NCBI GenBank assembly: GCA_020809705.1
Contig: CP085833.1
Span: 3,968,001 to 4,032,000 of the forward strand
DNA length: 64,000 nucleotides
From: Calonectria ilicicola
Taxonomy: Eukaryota > Ascomycota > Sordariomycetes > Hypocreales > Nectriaceae
Reading direction: 5' to 3'
Shown here one piece after another: positions 10,653 through 23,709 of the stretch (positions are counted from its first letter, which is position 1; the number at the start of each line of letters is the position of its first letter). The notes under the pieces were generated by a model. It did not search any database and had not been told where the DNA came from. It saw only the letters and a program-made list of their open reading frames with translations. Made by a program: the position numbers and the translations under genes.

Positions 10653-13396
10653 GGTGAGAGCGGAGATGCGCCGTTGGGTGACGGGAAGCTTAGCAGTCGT
10701 CGAGGGAGTCACGGAGGGACGCGGATCGGGACCGTCGATGGTCGCGTCGGTTATCTAGTGTTGGAAAGAATCCGGATATTGGTGGGAGACTTCCCGGATG
10801 GGCGGATGTGAGTTGGACCTGTCGCTAGAAAATGTTGACTTGATATGCCGTCAAGCTTGTATGAAGCTTCGATGCGATGAGCTTGGGGATGGAGGCCTGA
10901 AAATTATGGTATGAAGTGTCTGTCGGAAGGCAACGGAGACTGGCAGGTAGGGCGGAGCCAAGGCTCAGGCAAAGGATGGATTAGTCAGATATATAGCACG
11001 TGATGAAGTGGATCAATACGGTCTGTGCGCTAGCATGCCAGTGGCACCGAATGTTCCGAATGGCGCTGAGCTTGACTCCGATGTTTCCTTGCATCCAAGA
11101 GACCTTGCATCGCGTGTCGTCATTGCAATCGTCCAGTATTAGTACTCGTACGAGGCTAGGCTCCAGCCCGAATGACTCGAATAGGAATCACTTTTGGGCA
11201 GTATTTGGCGCCCCCATGTCCAACAGAGGGAGGGGCAAGGCGTGAGTCACAGCCAATGGTGCCTTGCCGCCATGCCCGTGAGCAGGGGATAAGGCTGCGC
11301 CCGCGAATAGATGCACCAACTTACGCGCGCTTCCGTAAACCGTGCACTTATGATCTTTGGCGAGCTGAGCCTTGTCCTCGCCCGAGGATGTGAATGACGA
11401 ATCTTTGGCCTCCGCTAGATGCCAGATGGAAATAGTCGCGAGGCTGTGCTCGCTGACCAACATGGGAGGGAAAGGAAAGTCCGAAATCACAATCTGTGAT
11501 CTTTTTCACGATCAACCCCGTCACTGTGCTCGAGACTTGCATATCCCCGGTCATTCGGTGTCAACATTACTCGCGTCCCACTTGGATACGTGCAGCCTGG
11601 TGAGGGGGGGGATTGCTTAGGACATCCAAAGGACTCTGGACAATGCGTCAGGGGGATGAGTTGGCAGCCAACATGTGACCAAACACGATGTCTTCCACCT
11701 CTGAAGTGGTCCCCATTGGATCCTTGGCTGGAGCGTGCGGCACCGGAGGGGTGCTTGCTCCATGACCAGACTGGTCATGACATTCGGTTGGGGTCAGCTA
11801 CTATTTTTGCCTGAAAAGACACACCCAACCTAGATCATGTCTGCCTCAGTCACAAAGATCAAGGCTTAGGTAGGTAGCTGTTGCAAAACAGGAAATATAG
11901 TAGGAGGTGAATGAGACAACTAGACAACTTTGTCCAGTTGAGAATCCTGATGATGGTGACTGGTTCAATTCAGACACTCGTCTTCTTGCCTCGATCCAGC
12001 TCGGTGAGGTCAAGCACAGCGTCATAGAAGGCCCAAACTCGTTGGAGCCTTGAGTGTGTTGTTGTGGTTGCGTAGCCCAGTGTCCCGAGGCGGTGGCTGC
12101 CCAACAGGACGCTGATAAACAAGATTCCAGATGAAGTGAGCGGCGATAGTCGACTAGTGCTGTGTCCAACTCTGTCCAAAACAATCTAGAGGTGAGAGGC
12201 CAGAATATGGCAATCGGGCAGTTGAAGGTTTGAGATAGAGATATTGACAACTTTACCAAGGGGAGGTGTTTGCGGTGTGATGGGCCATTGAGTGTGTGAG
12301 GGGGAAATGGGTGAGAAGCGGGTGGGATTTGCGGGTGCGCTGGCTCCCATCGGGTTCAGGCATTTGTGCATTTTACACCAGAAATATGAGGTTGGGACTC
12401 GTGTTGATAGAGCGTCCCAGTTGGGCCATGGCCAGTCTACTGCTACCTTACCCCAAAACAGCTAAGACAAGGATGCTGGTTCCTCAGGCCACAAGACAAA
12501 CCTTGCTGTGATGCTGGATCAGTTGAGGCTAGGGGGGGCAAATTACGGTTCCAATTTCCTTTTTTTGATCTCTAATATTTGAAAAGAATCATTCCTAGCA
12601 CAATTTCACCATTTCTTCGGGCTCCTTGGGGGAAAATCAGGATGCCTTGTTAACATAACCAGAGCATAACCACAACATAACATGTGACCCACCACAGTGA
12701 AGCGGTCAGAGTGATACAGAAACGTAACACACCGAGTCTTAGAATGAATTGAAGAAAAAGGCGGGAAACAAACAAGGCAATGAAATCTTAGTACCTACTA
12801 TAACCTTCATGATATGTGTGCAAAGTGATTATCTCCATTATAGGCTTAAGCGACTGTGCTTTAATTTTGCTCTCTTCGTCCCACTCACCTCCTAAGGATG
12901 TCTTTCTATACAACAAGGAAGTCTTATCGTTTCACCAATGGCAAGAATTGCATCTTGTTCAGTAATCAGGGCATTGTCTCGAACAGCCCTGATATCATAT
13001 CTTGATGTTGTATTACCTCACCAACCAATAGCGTAAAATCGCCCAGACCAACCCCTCCCAGCTTACTCTCCAACCATTCGCCCGTTTCAAATGTGGCTGC
13101 CCCCCTTGAGCCCCCGTTCACGATGCCTCACCTTATTTCTGTATCTGGGCATGAATAACTTGGCTGGGCTGGCGTGGTGTTAGCTTCTGTGGTTAGGCCA
13201 ATCTGTGCCGTGTGGCAAGCCACGGCGTCGGCGCGAATCAGGAGGCGTTTTGGCTGCTTGTCTATAAAGACACCTTGCGCCGTATTGGTTCGGATTCCCC
13301 GTGAACTGTAACTATCAAACTCATCTAACAAAAATCGCCCACCTATTTTTTTCCCTATTTTTAATGATAATTGAACCTCATCAATTGAACAACATA
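10653..13396. other. Long divergent intergenic region
   Basis: This 2.7-kb stretch lies between divergent genes and must contain their promoters. I see no frame with a recognisable protein or splice-compatible partner. Pyrimidine-rich segments lie just before 13397. A long 5' leader for the zinc-finger gene would be usual for a fungal regulator but cannot be shown from sequence. Confidence 0.45.
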
Positions 13397-13897
13397 ATGT
13401 CTGTCAGCAAAATCACCACATGCCTCTGGTTTACCGGTGAGGCCGAGGAGGCAGCAAACCACTACGTCTCCATCTTCGGTGGCGACTCCAAAATAGTTCA
13501 CGTGCAGCGCTACACAAGTGCTGGTCAAGAGACCCACGGTCGCGAACCAGGATCTGCCATGGTGGTTAAGTTTGAGCTCCGCGGCACCCCGTTTGTTGGG
13601 CTCAATGGTGGGCCCATGCCATGGAAATTCAACGAGGCCATTTCCTTCCAGATCGATTGCGAGGATCAGGCAGAAGTCGACCACTTTTGGGAAAAGCTTA
13701 GTGAGGGTGGTGACCAGACGAAGCAGAACTGTGGGTGGCTTGCCGACAAGTACGGTGTTGCCTGGCAGGTGGTACCCAAAGCACTCAAGACGTTTCTCGG
13801 GTCGGATAACAAGGAAGGGGCTGCAAGGGCCACAAAGGCGATGATGAAGATGAAGAAGATGGACATTGCCGGTCTGGAGGAAGCATTCAAGGGATGA
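13397..13897 (+). CDS. PhnB-like VOC-fold (glyoxalase-type) protein
   Basis: This single-exon gene encodes 166 aa. The whole length matches the PhnB/3-demethylubiquinone-9 3-methyltransferase-like branch of the vicinal oxygen chelate superfamily. The protein starts with SVSKITTCLWFTGEAEEAANHY and then has FELRGTPFVGLNGGP, EAISFQIDCEDQAEVDHFWE and CGWLADKYGVAWQVVP. Bacterial and fungal members are small cytosolic proteins, mostly without an assigned substrate; the methyltransferase name is historical. The ATG at 13397 was chosen because the longer open frame upstream begins with GTG and encodes no family-like residues. The C-terminus is rich in Lys and Met (KAMMKMKKM), as in related proteins. 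Confidence 0.9.
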   Translation: MSVSKITTCLWFTGEAEEAANHYVSIFGGDSKIVHVQRYTSAGQETHGREPGSAMVVKFELRGTPFVGLNGGPMPWKFNEAISFQIDCEDQAEVDHFWEKLSEGGDQTKQNCGWLADKYGVAWQVVPKALKTFLGSDNKEGAARATKAMMKMKKMDIAGLEEAFKG

Positions 13898-16007
13898 TGT
13901 TTTCAACCTGCCAAGCAAGGTTGTTGAACTTGTTGTGAGCTCGATTCTCGTCAATATAGCAACCGTGGGGGATGTGAGACTGCTATTGGGAGCTGTATGT
14001 TACTAATTATATGTTGTCATGTTTATGTCAGGATTAGTAGGAAGTTTTGCAAGTCCTAAGTCACCCGCACTTCTGCCTGAGTCCCCTCGTTCCCGGGCAG
14101 CTAGGCAACGAAATTGTCCACTGTCACGATATCAGTCCATCTAATGAACACGTGGTAGCTTATGTTATTTTTAATCTGACCATAAATGATCCAAGCCCCG
14201 ATTTATATGCCTAAATTGAAGCTCAAGACTCTGTCATCTATCTTTGCGGTCCCGGAACTTGAGTCACACTCAAAGTACATTTGAGTGATACATAGAATTT
14301 GATGTCCAAAGAGTGGGAAGGAAGTGGTATAAGTACAATTATAATTATCTAAGCATTCTTCAGTTCATTATTCCCAATAATGTAAAGTTGAACATCACTA
14401 AAACGACACCTCCCATATTTAGTTATCGTGGTGTTTGCCGATATCATTTCTGCGTGTACATTTTGAATGTTCATACATCAAAAAGTAGAGCACCAGTGTA
14501 GAAACACCAAGGGACACATACAATAAAACAGAATACAGCACAGTCTACTAAAACGGATATCATTCATACCAAACCCAATGAAAAATAACAAGTGCAATGA
14601 AGACAAGAGATCCTTCACCTGCGATGATAACATTTACCCAAAACGAAGTAAAAGTGTGTCGTTCATCTCGATCGCACATCCCAGTGTACATACCATGGGT
14701 ACATTGTTTGAAGCTGACAGGGTATCTCTGGCTGCAATTGTTTGTTCCACGAAACCAAGCCTGCCAGGAGGGCTTTGATAGCCAGTCTTCTGGACTTCAA
14801 GACAGGACGTACCCATAATGCGACAGAGGATGGCGGTAATTCCATCGGCTGTCAGGCTAGAAATTGGGGTTAAATTTCACCTTGGTGGGTTGCCGAGGTC
14901 CACAGATGTGGGAGAAATGAGCCACCATCGGGTTTTGACATTTTCAACCAAGCACTAAATGTCAGCATGATTAAGCTGCCATTTCATTCCTTGGCCTTTG
15001 AAATCGCAAGAAATAGCGTTATCTTGAACTTTTGCTGACCGGTCCGGCTGAATTGACGAACATCCTATGCGAAAACTCGATGAAGGATGATCCATGCCAC
15101 ATGGGTCATAGGGCGAATGGCAACGTCGCAGTGAACCATCCTCTGCATATGCATATGCAGCGGTTGAATTGCCACACAAGTGCTCACTAAGAACGGGAAC
15201 AATCTAGTCAAGCCAGAAACAAATTGAACTCGGAAAATTGATCACCTGCTCATTTTGTGTCTCGATTCAAATCCATTCATCTTGATAAAAACTCCTGATG
15301 AGCGGTTGTCCGACGCTACCATCCTCCGTAAGCGGCGCAACATCCCGAAGCCCACGCCCACGGACACCACTAGATGCGTTATCGGACTCGCTGCGGGCCG
15401 CGCCAAAAACATGCCTCGGAGCAACTTAACCAACTAGTGCAACTGGCGAACTGAAGAAGTGAAGCATGGAACATATGTCAAACTAAATAGTTCTCGGCAG
15501 AGTGGTCGATATTGCCCCAATGCCTCAATCTCAATTTCTTTGTGCTCTGTAATCCCATCGTCTCATCCTTCATGTTTTCAGTCTCTCTCCACAAGCATGC
15601 CCCAAGCTTCTGGGGCAGCTGGTGGGCGAACCGTGGAGATTCATTTAGGTAATCTTTCGGGGGAGCTCACGCGCTAAAACGCCCAGTTGGTCCCTTGGCA
15701 TGAGTGGTTGAGCAATCCGATCGGCTCACCCTCCCCACTTTGATAAAGTGGTGGGCAGAAAAAAGGCTCCATCCACCAAGATAAAATGTCACCCCCTCCA
15801 CCACATCGATCCATTGATATTTTCTTCCTCCTTCCATCCTACTGTCTACTCCCTGCTCGCATAGTACCGCTTCTCGTCTACTACAAGACCCTCTCGGCTG
15901 GCATATCCTCTCTTCCGTCTAAATCCATCAAGATACCATTACTTCTATTGGGCTCAAGGCACGCAGAAGACTTATAGCACGCTTCTCCATTGCTCTCAAG
16001 TCCAAGC
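13898..16007. other. Intergenic, no gene seen
   Basis: About 2.1 kb between two plus-strand genes. It contains AT-rich sequence (14160-14560), an 18-bp perfect palindrome at 15143-15160 and a pyrimidine-rich stretch before the MFS gene (15790-15960), probably its promoter and leader. No reading frame is convincing. Confidence 0.5.
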
Positions 16008-17686
16008 ATGGCCGACCCAGAAGCAACCCCGCCAATTGGCGATTCAAAGCTCCCTGGAAATGTTCACGAGGTGCATCGTCCCTCATCCAATGAGCTCGGA
16101 AACCAGGAAGAGGGGAATGCCCGAGAGGGTGATTACGATGTTGAGACTGTCGAGCGCGTCTACAAGAAAATAGATCGTCGAATCCTTCCAGGTTTGCCAA
16201 ATGATTCCACTCTATGGGCTGTTTTCTAACTATTACAGCTTTCTGGGTTCTCTATTTTCTTTGCTCGGCCATCAGGTCCAATATTGGTATTGCTCAAACC
16301 ATGAATGAGGATGAAGGCCATGACCTCATGACGGTGCTGGGCCTGTCCGCCAAGGACACTTCCACCGCTCTCGCACTCTTCTACGTCGCCTATGTCATTT
16401 TTGACTGTCCCTCCAATCTCGTCATGAGCAAGCTCAGTCCTCGTTTGTGGATGTCTCGTATCGTCTTTGCCACGGGACTCATTGGCACTTGCTTTGCTGC
16501 TGTCAACGATGCCTGGAGTGTCAAGCTTCTTCGATTCCTTCTAGGAGTCGTCATTGCTGGAATGTGGCCCGGCATGGCGTTTTACTTGACACTGTTCTAT
16601 CCCCCAACACGCACCGCTAAGCGAATCGGTGTTTACTTCACTGCCGCTCAAGTCTCAGCAGCCGTTGTTGGACTTGTGTCGGCAGGTTTCCAGAAGATGG
16701 ACGGCCTAGGCGGCCTCGTTGGTTTCCGCTGGATGTTCCTCATTTATGGTTTAGTCGCTATTGTGTTGAGCTTCGTCCTCCTCTGGTGGCTCCCTGACCG
16801 CCCTCTGGCACCTGGACAGGTTCGCCCTCGCACTGGAATCTCTAAGTGGCTTCCTGCAACCCCCGAAGCCCTAACTGGACAGGATGCTATCATCCATTAT
16901 CACGACCTCGGCCGCGTCTACCGCGCCCGCCCTTGGACCATGAAGGATCTTGGCCTCGTGCTCATTGACTGGCGCCTGTGGCCCTTGACTTTGATGTACT
17001 TTGGAGTTGTCGGTGTTGGTATCGGTACCCAACTGTATGGATCGGTCATTATTGCATCAATCCAGCCAACAGCCAGCAGTATTGAGATTAGCTTGCTTTT
17101 CGCCCCCATCTGGATTATGGACCTAATTGCTATTCTCATCGTCACCCCCCTTTCGGATCGATTCCACAAGGCTCGCCCTTACTTCTTTTCAGCGGCAGCT
17201 TGTATCCAAATATGCGGTCTTCTGACAACTACTCTGACAACAAACAATGGCTGGGCCAGATACGGCGGCCTGCTCATGGTCGGATTCGGCCTCGGCCCTA
17301 CTGTTCCTATTTGCATGGCTTGGAGCTCTGAGATCTTCCAACAGCGCCACGGAGAAGTTGGTGTTGCGGCCGCCACCGCTCTTGTCTCGGGCTTGGGAAA
17401 TCTAGGCAGTGTTATGACTACCTACGCCTTGTACACTGGATGGCCCGAGGATGCACAGGGCCCGCACAAATACCGCAAGAGCAACTATACAATGGTTGGC
17501 ATTCTCTGCATGAGCATCGTGAGCGCCTTCGCTATGAAGATTCTCCTGCAAATCTTTGGCAACCCTCCCAGCACCAAGCTTCATGACGATTCGGCAAGTG
17601 AGTTCGAGGATGGTGCGGCCAGGCGAGAAGCTCAACAGCGTGGTTTCGGGTCAGGTCTTCCTTGGAAGCGTGGTCGCCAGAACTAG
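16008..17686 (+). CDS. MFS transporter, anion:cation symporter (Dal5/TNA1-like) family
   Basis: Two exons (16008-16191 and 16239-17686) with a 47-nt intron give 543 aa. The hydrophilic N-terminus ends in VERVYKKIDRRILP, the usual lead-in to the first membrane helix of this family. About twelve hydrophobic segments follow. Family marks include YVIFDCPSNLVMSKLSPRLW after helix 2, RFLLGVVIAGMWPGMAFYL, and RWMFLIYGLVAIVLSFVLL with WLPDRP before the central loop. The C-terminus is polar. Members import allantoate, nicotinate, pantothenate, biotin or other carboxylates with protons across the plasma membrane. The substrate cannot be read from the sequence. The intron position after the conserved RILP is typical of fungal homologues. 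Confidence 0.93.
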
Positions 17687-19889
17687 TTTCCCTGATTACC
17701 TGCTGGAAGTCACCCGAAATCTAGAGCCGATCTTCAACAATCACCTGATTGGTGACTCCAACCGTCTTATTCAACGACTAGTAGCTTAACCTGCATTTTC
17801 GCTACACTTTTACACTCAACATTTTTACTTCAACGATTTGTCCTTTTGGTCCACACTGTCGTTCATTTCCACAAAATGGTGGCAGAAGTGCTCTCCAGAA
17901 GGTACATCTTGATTTGCGACGGATGAGAAGACAATGCTTCAGCGCTATCGGCTCATCTGGCCTGCACTTCTAGACCCTTCCAGAGATCACGGGCTTTAGG
18001 GGCTTTTATCGGTCTTTTTTTTTATTTTGGCTTCGGCTTTGTTTATATGCATTGTTTTGCTCTTTGATGATACCCCATCAGCGTTTATACCCGCTGTCTT
18101 ACGAGTTTCTTTTTCCCTCGACAGCGACAGTGCTTCTACGCCATCGCTGGGACGGCGTGTTGGACCGAGGCCCAAGACCGGCGACAATGCTGCTGCGCTA
18201 TCGTTAGGCGGGCTCTCGTGGGCGTTTTGCCTTAAAATACGATGAGTGAGGAGGAGGAAGAGTCCAACATGGACTATTGTGCATTAGGAACGTGCAGATA
18301 AATTTAGTTGTACAGACTTTCTCTAGGTCTAACATATAACTTGGATGAAATGTCATTTTTCCTACTCTAGCCTCCCCAGTATGATGATAATGTGATAGTA
18401 GCCCATGTGTCGAATCTGCGTTTGTTAATCAAGTGTCAGGCATAAAGGAACTCACCTCTGATAAACCTTCTAACTCCCAGGCTTTGAGGGCATATTCCAT
18501 CCCTAGTGAAGAAATTCCTCTAGGTTGTATGACAAAACCCTCAAGTTTGTTCGCCCAAATATGTTGAATAATTAGCTATCATAACAAGCTAAGCTGGCTG
18601 TAAAATTCATCTTGCTCTATTGGGTGTGGTATACTATCGATGGCTTTATTGGTGTGGAGGCAGATATGTTTATTGTTGATTTGCTTCACACTACTGATTT
18701 AGATCTCGTCAGCGAATGGAAGCAGATGGCAGTTGCGACTACTCGGGCCTGCGAAGCTCAGATCGCCATCAGACGTAGCCCAGCTCTAATTAGTATGATG
18801 AACCGATTAATGAAATGGGCAAACATTCATCAAACAACCGATGCTAAATTAGATGCATTGGAGAAGCTTTACGTGGTGTTCCAGGCTCAAGTCTCGCTCA
18901 CCTACTATACTACATGTCTTTTCATGGAAGCTATTTAACACTGATTAGGCTCCAGCTCCCGGGAAGCTGCACCCAGCCTGTACTAAAGATCACTCACCAA
19001 GATACCGAGCCCTGTCGACAGGAATCTTGCGTCTTGGGCCTACACGTCCCACCGTCTGTGAAACACGACGCAGGAGAGATGGAGGGAAGCCCCCCACCAT
19101 ATCCGCGGCCACAAACCTATGGGCATCAAAGGGAAAAACTGGACCGGGATGCTGCTGACGGCGTTTGAAGAGGCTGTTCACAATCATGATGCATATATGC
19201 ATATTTATTTCCCTATTCGACGGGTTACATAAAATTGTGCAATCTTTCGGACCACATTTTGCGTCTTGCGAGACGAGCTCTAGTTGCACAAACCCCTCCC
19301 CCCGCTGATCTCGGCCAAAATGAAAGCGGGCGGGTGCGTGTTGGCCTGAACAGAGTGTCACGCCCCGCCAGCTGTGGGCAGCGGGCAGTGGGCAGTAGGC
19401 AGCAGGCAGCATGCACGACGGTGCGCAGGAAGCCAAGCAATTCTCATCGATGTTTGCTTTTCCAGCTCAGAGCTGCACCGGTGAGCACATTCTCAAAACG
19501 GTACCTCCTCACTGGCTCAAGGCGCATGTGAGGCCTGACAACGGAAAGAGAGAGGTCCAGATAAAATAAACAAATAAATATGTAAACAAATAAAAATAAG
19601 AAATAATTGATTTGTTTTATCTTCTGAGCTATTTATTTTTGGTAATGCGTTCCTCTTGCCTTCTTTCAGATAGAAAAGCAAGTTCCTGCTCACTTCACAC
19701 TTCTGAGCTGCGTTACACAGGTACACAAGTGGGGCAAGCTTACAGCTGATGAAGTGCAAGTACCTGACCAACACAAACACTTAGCAGCCCTGTTGCACAT
19801 CTCTTTTCTTCTTTTCCTTTTCTTCTTCCCCTTCTCCTCTCTTTCCACTCCGACATCCCTACTCTTCAGCCGACTCAAACACAGAAGAG
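17687..19889. other. Intergenic with one odd open frame
   Basis: The stretch is 2.2 kb. A frame at about 18612-18938 encodes roughly 108 residues of natural-looking composition but has no convincing start codon and no recognised domain. It may be a gene remnant. Around 19550-19620 the DNA is A/T-rich with AAATAAAT repeats. A CT-rich tract at 19795-19870 probably belongs to the leader of the next gene. Confidence 0.4.
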
Positions 19890-22195
19890 ATGGGGCAGCG
19901 TCACCAGCTTTTCGTTGTCACCAAAGTGGGTGGCCAATACTGGTCTCTGGCCGCCGTCCACCACCAGTGGCTCTATGGCCTTTCAGCTCTCAAGCAGTGC
20001 ACCGTCCTTCTGCGAATCTTTTCCACCCCGGCGAATTGGCCCATCCTCAAGCAGGAGCTAGCATTTGCTGCCGAATACTTTCGAGATCAGGTTCCTCCCC
20101 AAGAGAGGCAAAACTTATCGTGGGATGAGAATGAGGCCCCCAAATTCCCCTTCATCATGACCTGCCTCATGATAGGTGCCGGCTACAATCCAGACGATAG
20201 TACAGCCAGTGCCGTCCACTCAGAGCCATTCGGACTGGGCTTTGATCAGGGTGACAATAACGATGGCATCACTGTGCTGGACATCACCGACTTGACAAAC
20301 ATCAAATACTGCTTCGTCATCTTCCACGGTAAACCGCTCGCACCTAGCATTCCACCTCCGCTAACACCCCCCCAGAGAGCTACTACTCAGATGAGGACGA
20401 ACTCGAAGACGAGAATAAGCCCCTCTCGTTCAAGCCTTTGACAGGGTGGGAATATCTGCTCTCTTACTATACAAGAGAGAAGAAGATAGTCCAAGACAAC
20501 ATCCAGATACCCGATCTCCTTGATACAAAGCCATTAATCGATTGCAGTACCCTTGCTGGTAAGTTTATATTCTTTATTTGTTAATTTGTCTTTTGTATTT
20601 ATTTATTGTTTTTTTTTTTTTTTGCTTTTCTTATTATTTTGAAGTGTTTCTTTTCTTGATCATCCTAATAGATACTGACATATTTGCAGCGACTTGGCCA
20701 TGGGGGCAATGGAAATTGGGCGAGGACCATCCAGCAACCGGCAGCCAAAGTCCTTCCAACACCAACAAGCACTTGAGTCTCGTGGAACAAAGCATTGCCA
20801 AAGTCGTGGATACAGTGCTGTCTTCTGATGATTTTGACTATGGAATACTTGATGACTCAGTCCAGAGTATTCCCAATTTCCACACCGTCCTTCGCCAGTG
20901 CTTGATTAGAAGAGAAATTGGGCGAATTGGTAGTTCCCCGACTTCCGCACCGCTATTGAAGCTTGCCTATACTGGTCAAGATCAGCTTGACTGGGCAGTA
21001 TTCAATAACATCAGTGTCGATTGCGTCAAAGAAGCAATTGCGAGTTCTGAATTGAGTAAAGCAGCCGTTATCAACATCTCTGGAACGCCAGCTGCTCAGC
21101 CAGGGCTGGGCGAAGCTTTATCCCTCCATGACAATCTAGAATGTGTCTACGCACTTCATGAGCCAACCCAAGAGTGCGAGGATCACAGCATCAAGCTGTA
21201 TTCAGATCTGGCTACAACTGGGTCCATTCCAAACTTGAACAAGCTCGTGATTTCTGCCCCTTTCTCGATGGCTATCAGACAATCCCCGTGGCTCCCCTCC
21301 ACGGTGCCCACTCTTTCGGCCTTTCCAGTAACACAATTGCTCACCTATTCCACGATAATGAGCGAGCACGAGGGATTCTCGCCGATGGAGTATTATTTCC
21401 TTGGAGATGCACTCCTCAGTCCTGTTCGTGTAGTGACAGGGCTTTTCCGGTATCTTGAAGCACTGAACGGCCCCGCGTACATGCGTTGGCAAGGCACAGG
21501 TCTTCATGCTTCCAACTGTTTTGCAACTGCTTCATCTTCCCTTGGGACATCTCAAGACATTGAAATCGGACCCTTCCCGGCAGATACGTACAAGTATGCC
21601 AAATTGGCCTACCATTCTGGTCTCACCAGAGGCTGTTACCCGAAAATGCGGGATCTAGTTCCAGGACAGTGGACTATCATGATTTATCCAGGTACAGATT
21701 TTGAGAAGGCTGCAAAATTGAAACATGAAGCCAGTCCAATCACCCACCTTGATTTAGGCTTCCATTATGCCTTTGTCCGTTCCAAATCTCGCATTGAGGC
21801 GGTCGAACTAACTTCAGAACATGATGAGAAGCTTGCTGAGCTAGAGGTTGCTGACATGGAGGAATTCCTTCGACAGACCGCGCCTGAAATTGACACCAGT
21901 AGACTACAAGATCACAAGGACGCCCTAGTGCGACGAACATACGGCTATGACCTTTGTGATGAGCAGGTGGCACGTCTCCGACCTGGCATTCTCAAGTTTC
22001 TTGACGCTGGTGAAGCAAGAGAATTGTTGAAAAAGTTCATGATCAACCGAGCGAAGATAGAAAAATCGCCGGATAACAGATGTGGTATGTTGTCGGGTTT
22101 TTATTTTGTTTTGTCCTAAACTAACACACCTTACGGAATGAATGCACTATGAGTCAGGCTTCAAGTACCAGCTAGTAGGAAATCCCCAGTACTGA
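19890..22195 (+). CDS. 684-aa protein of unknown function
   Basis: Four exons (19890-20328, 20376-20558, 20690-22084, 22158-22195) join in frame to 684 aa; the last exon adds only 12 codons plus the tail of a split codon and the stop. I cannot assign a function. The N-terminus (MGQRHQLFVV, then AAVHHQWLYG) resembles a group of uncharacterised fungal proteins that share this opening, but that is from memory. An acidic stretch (SYYSDEDELEDEN) begins the second exon. The large third exon looks globular, with MEYYFLGDALLSPVRVVTGLFRYLE and PGQWTIMIYPG, and no transmembrane segment or signal peptide. Intron 2 is unusually long for this window (131 nt), with a long poly-T tract. The start is the first ATG, after a pyrimidine-rich leader. 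Confidence 0.84.
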
Positions 22196-23709
22196 GAAAG
22201 TGGAATTGTAGGTTGTGGTCAAAGACGGGGGTGGCGTGGGTGTTGAAGTGGAGGTTACAGGAGAACAGAACAGAGGCGTTGAGAGGTGTAAAGTATGAAT
22301 CTCAAAAAAAAACCCGAGGAAAAATCCGAGATTTGTTTAAGAAAAATGATGCGTTTGTTTTCAGTGTTGCCAAATGTCAGTAGCCTGCCTATCATCCAGT
22401 ATCAATCTAATATTAACACTGCATTTGCTTAATTTCCAATCCATAGTACACCAAGGGAATTTAGAATGTCATGAATGGATCGAGCATTGTGGAATAGCTA
22501 GATGGTGGAAATAGCTAATCTCATCCCCGAAGACAGGGTCACGAACCCCATGTGATCCATGCCTACGAAATAAGAGCAGCTGTGATAACTGAAGATAAAT
22601 AATATTACATCATTGTTATTTATTCCAACTGTTTTTTTTTTCTTCATATCCACCTTGTTCTTAGGCTGTGCCCAGTGGAGGCTCAATCTCGCAGGTTTCT
22701 AGCTCCGTCCATCGGACATATCGGCCATGCGCTGCGCGGTCGCTCTCCCGTTGTTACAGGCTTTGCAGGGCCCTGTCGGTTGCGTCATTGATTGTGTCAG
22801 GAATAGCCATGACCCAGGTTTCCACGTCTCCCCCGTCGGCCCAAGCTTCCAGCGAAGGCCATTTATCCCTTTAGGGACATGGCAACGTGATGCGGTGCAG
22901 CACCTTGCGACGGGATTCCACCCCCGCCTGTCCCCCGCCATTGCTGGGGGAGGGAGATGTAGATGCGGCCTGGAGGCAGTGTCAAGATGGATTCTGCGTA
23001 CGAGCCGAGGCTGTGAATTTTCTTCAACATGCCCTCAGAAGAGCTGTAGCAACCTGGGTTTACCGGAGCTTCCGGAGAGATGAGCCACTATTACCGGGCT
23101 GGACCCGCTGTTCAGCTCCGAGGTCCATCTGCATTACAGCTTTTGCAGCGACGGGCTCCCTCCACGGGATCAAGGTCCCGAGCTCATCGGCCGGGCCGGG
23201 CGGTGCCCCCTGGGAGCTTGTGGGGATCCCCAAGTAAAAAAAAAAAATTCATTCTCCGGATTGCAAGTAGTTTTCTGTTCTCGTGCACCGACGTCACACC
23301 ACTATGACTATTACCAAGCTGCGGGATCGGGGGAAGCATCTGGGGTTGAGGCCGCAGCTCGGGCTTGCTCTAACGCCTTCATTGGTCACATGAGCCATCT
23401 TGATTTTTATGGCCCAAGTGTTTGGGATAAACATCTGGAGGATATAATAACGTCCAGCCTCCTCGTGTTTGTTATTTGCTCATCATCAACATTCACCTCT
23501 CACACACTCTTCAGAGATTCACCTACAAGCAAGCACTTGACTCGACACAATTGGTCAGGGAAAACCACTCATATTCAATTGATTACCACACCACACATCC
23601 TTTATCAAACACATACATACCCATCACACCCACACCCACACACCTCAAGGTAGTTTCACAAGCTACATAAACAAAACAAACACACTCACACATACACACC
23701 CCACAAACA
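22196..23709. other. Intergenic, no gene seen
   Basis: About 1.5 kb between plus-strand genes. The part nearest the 109-aa gene is strongly C/A-rich (23580-23705, many CACACA and CCCACA words) and is probably a leader. GC-rich sequence at 22700-23220 has open frames on both strands, but none has domain-like content. Confidence 0.5.

Noticed and set aside
13361..13954. 197-residue minus-strand frame
   Set aside because: Fully antisense to the VOC gene, with no own features.
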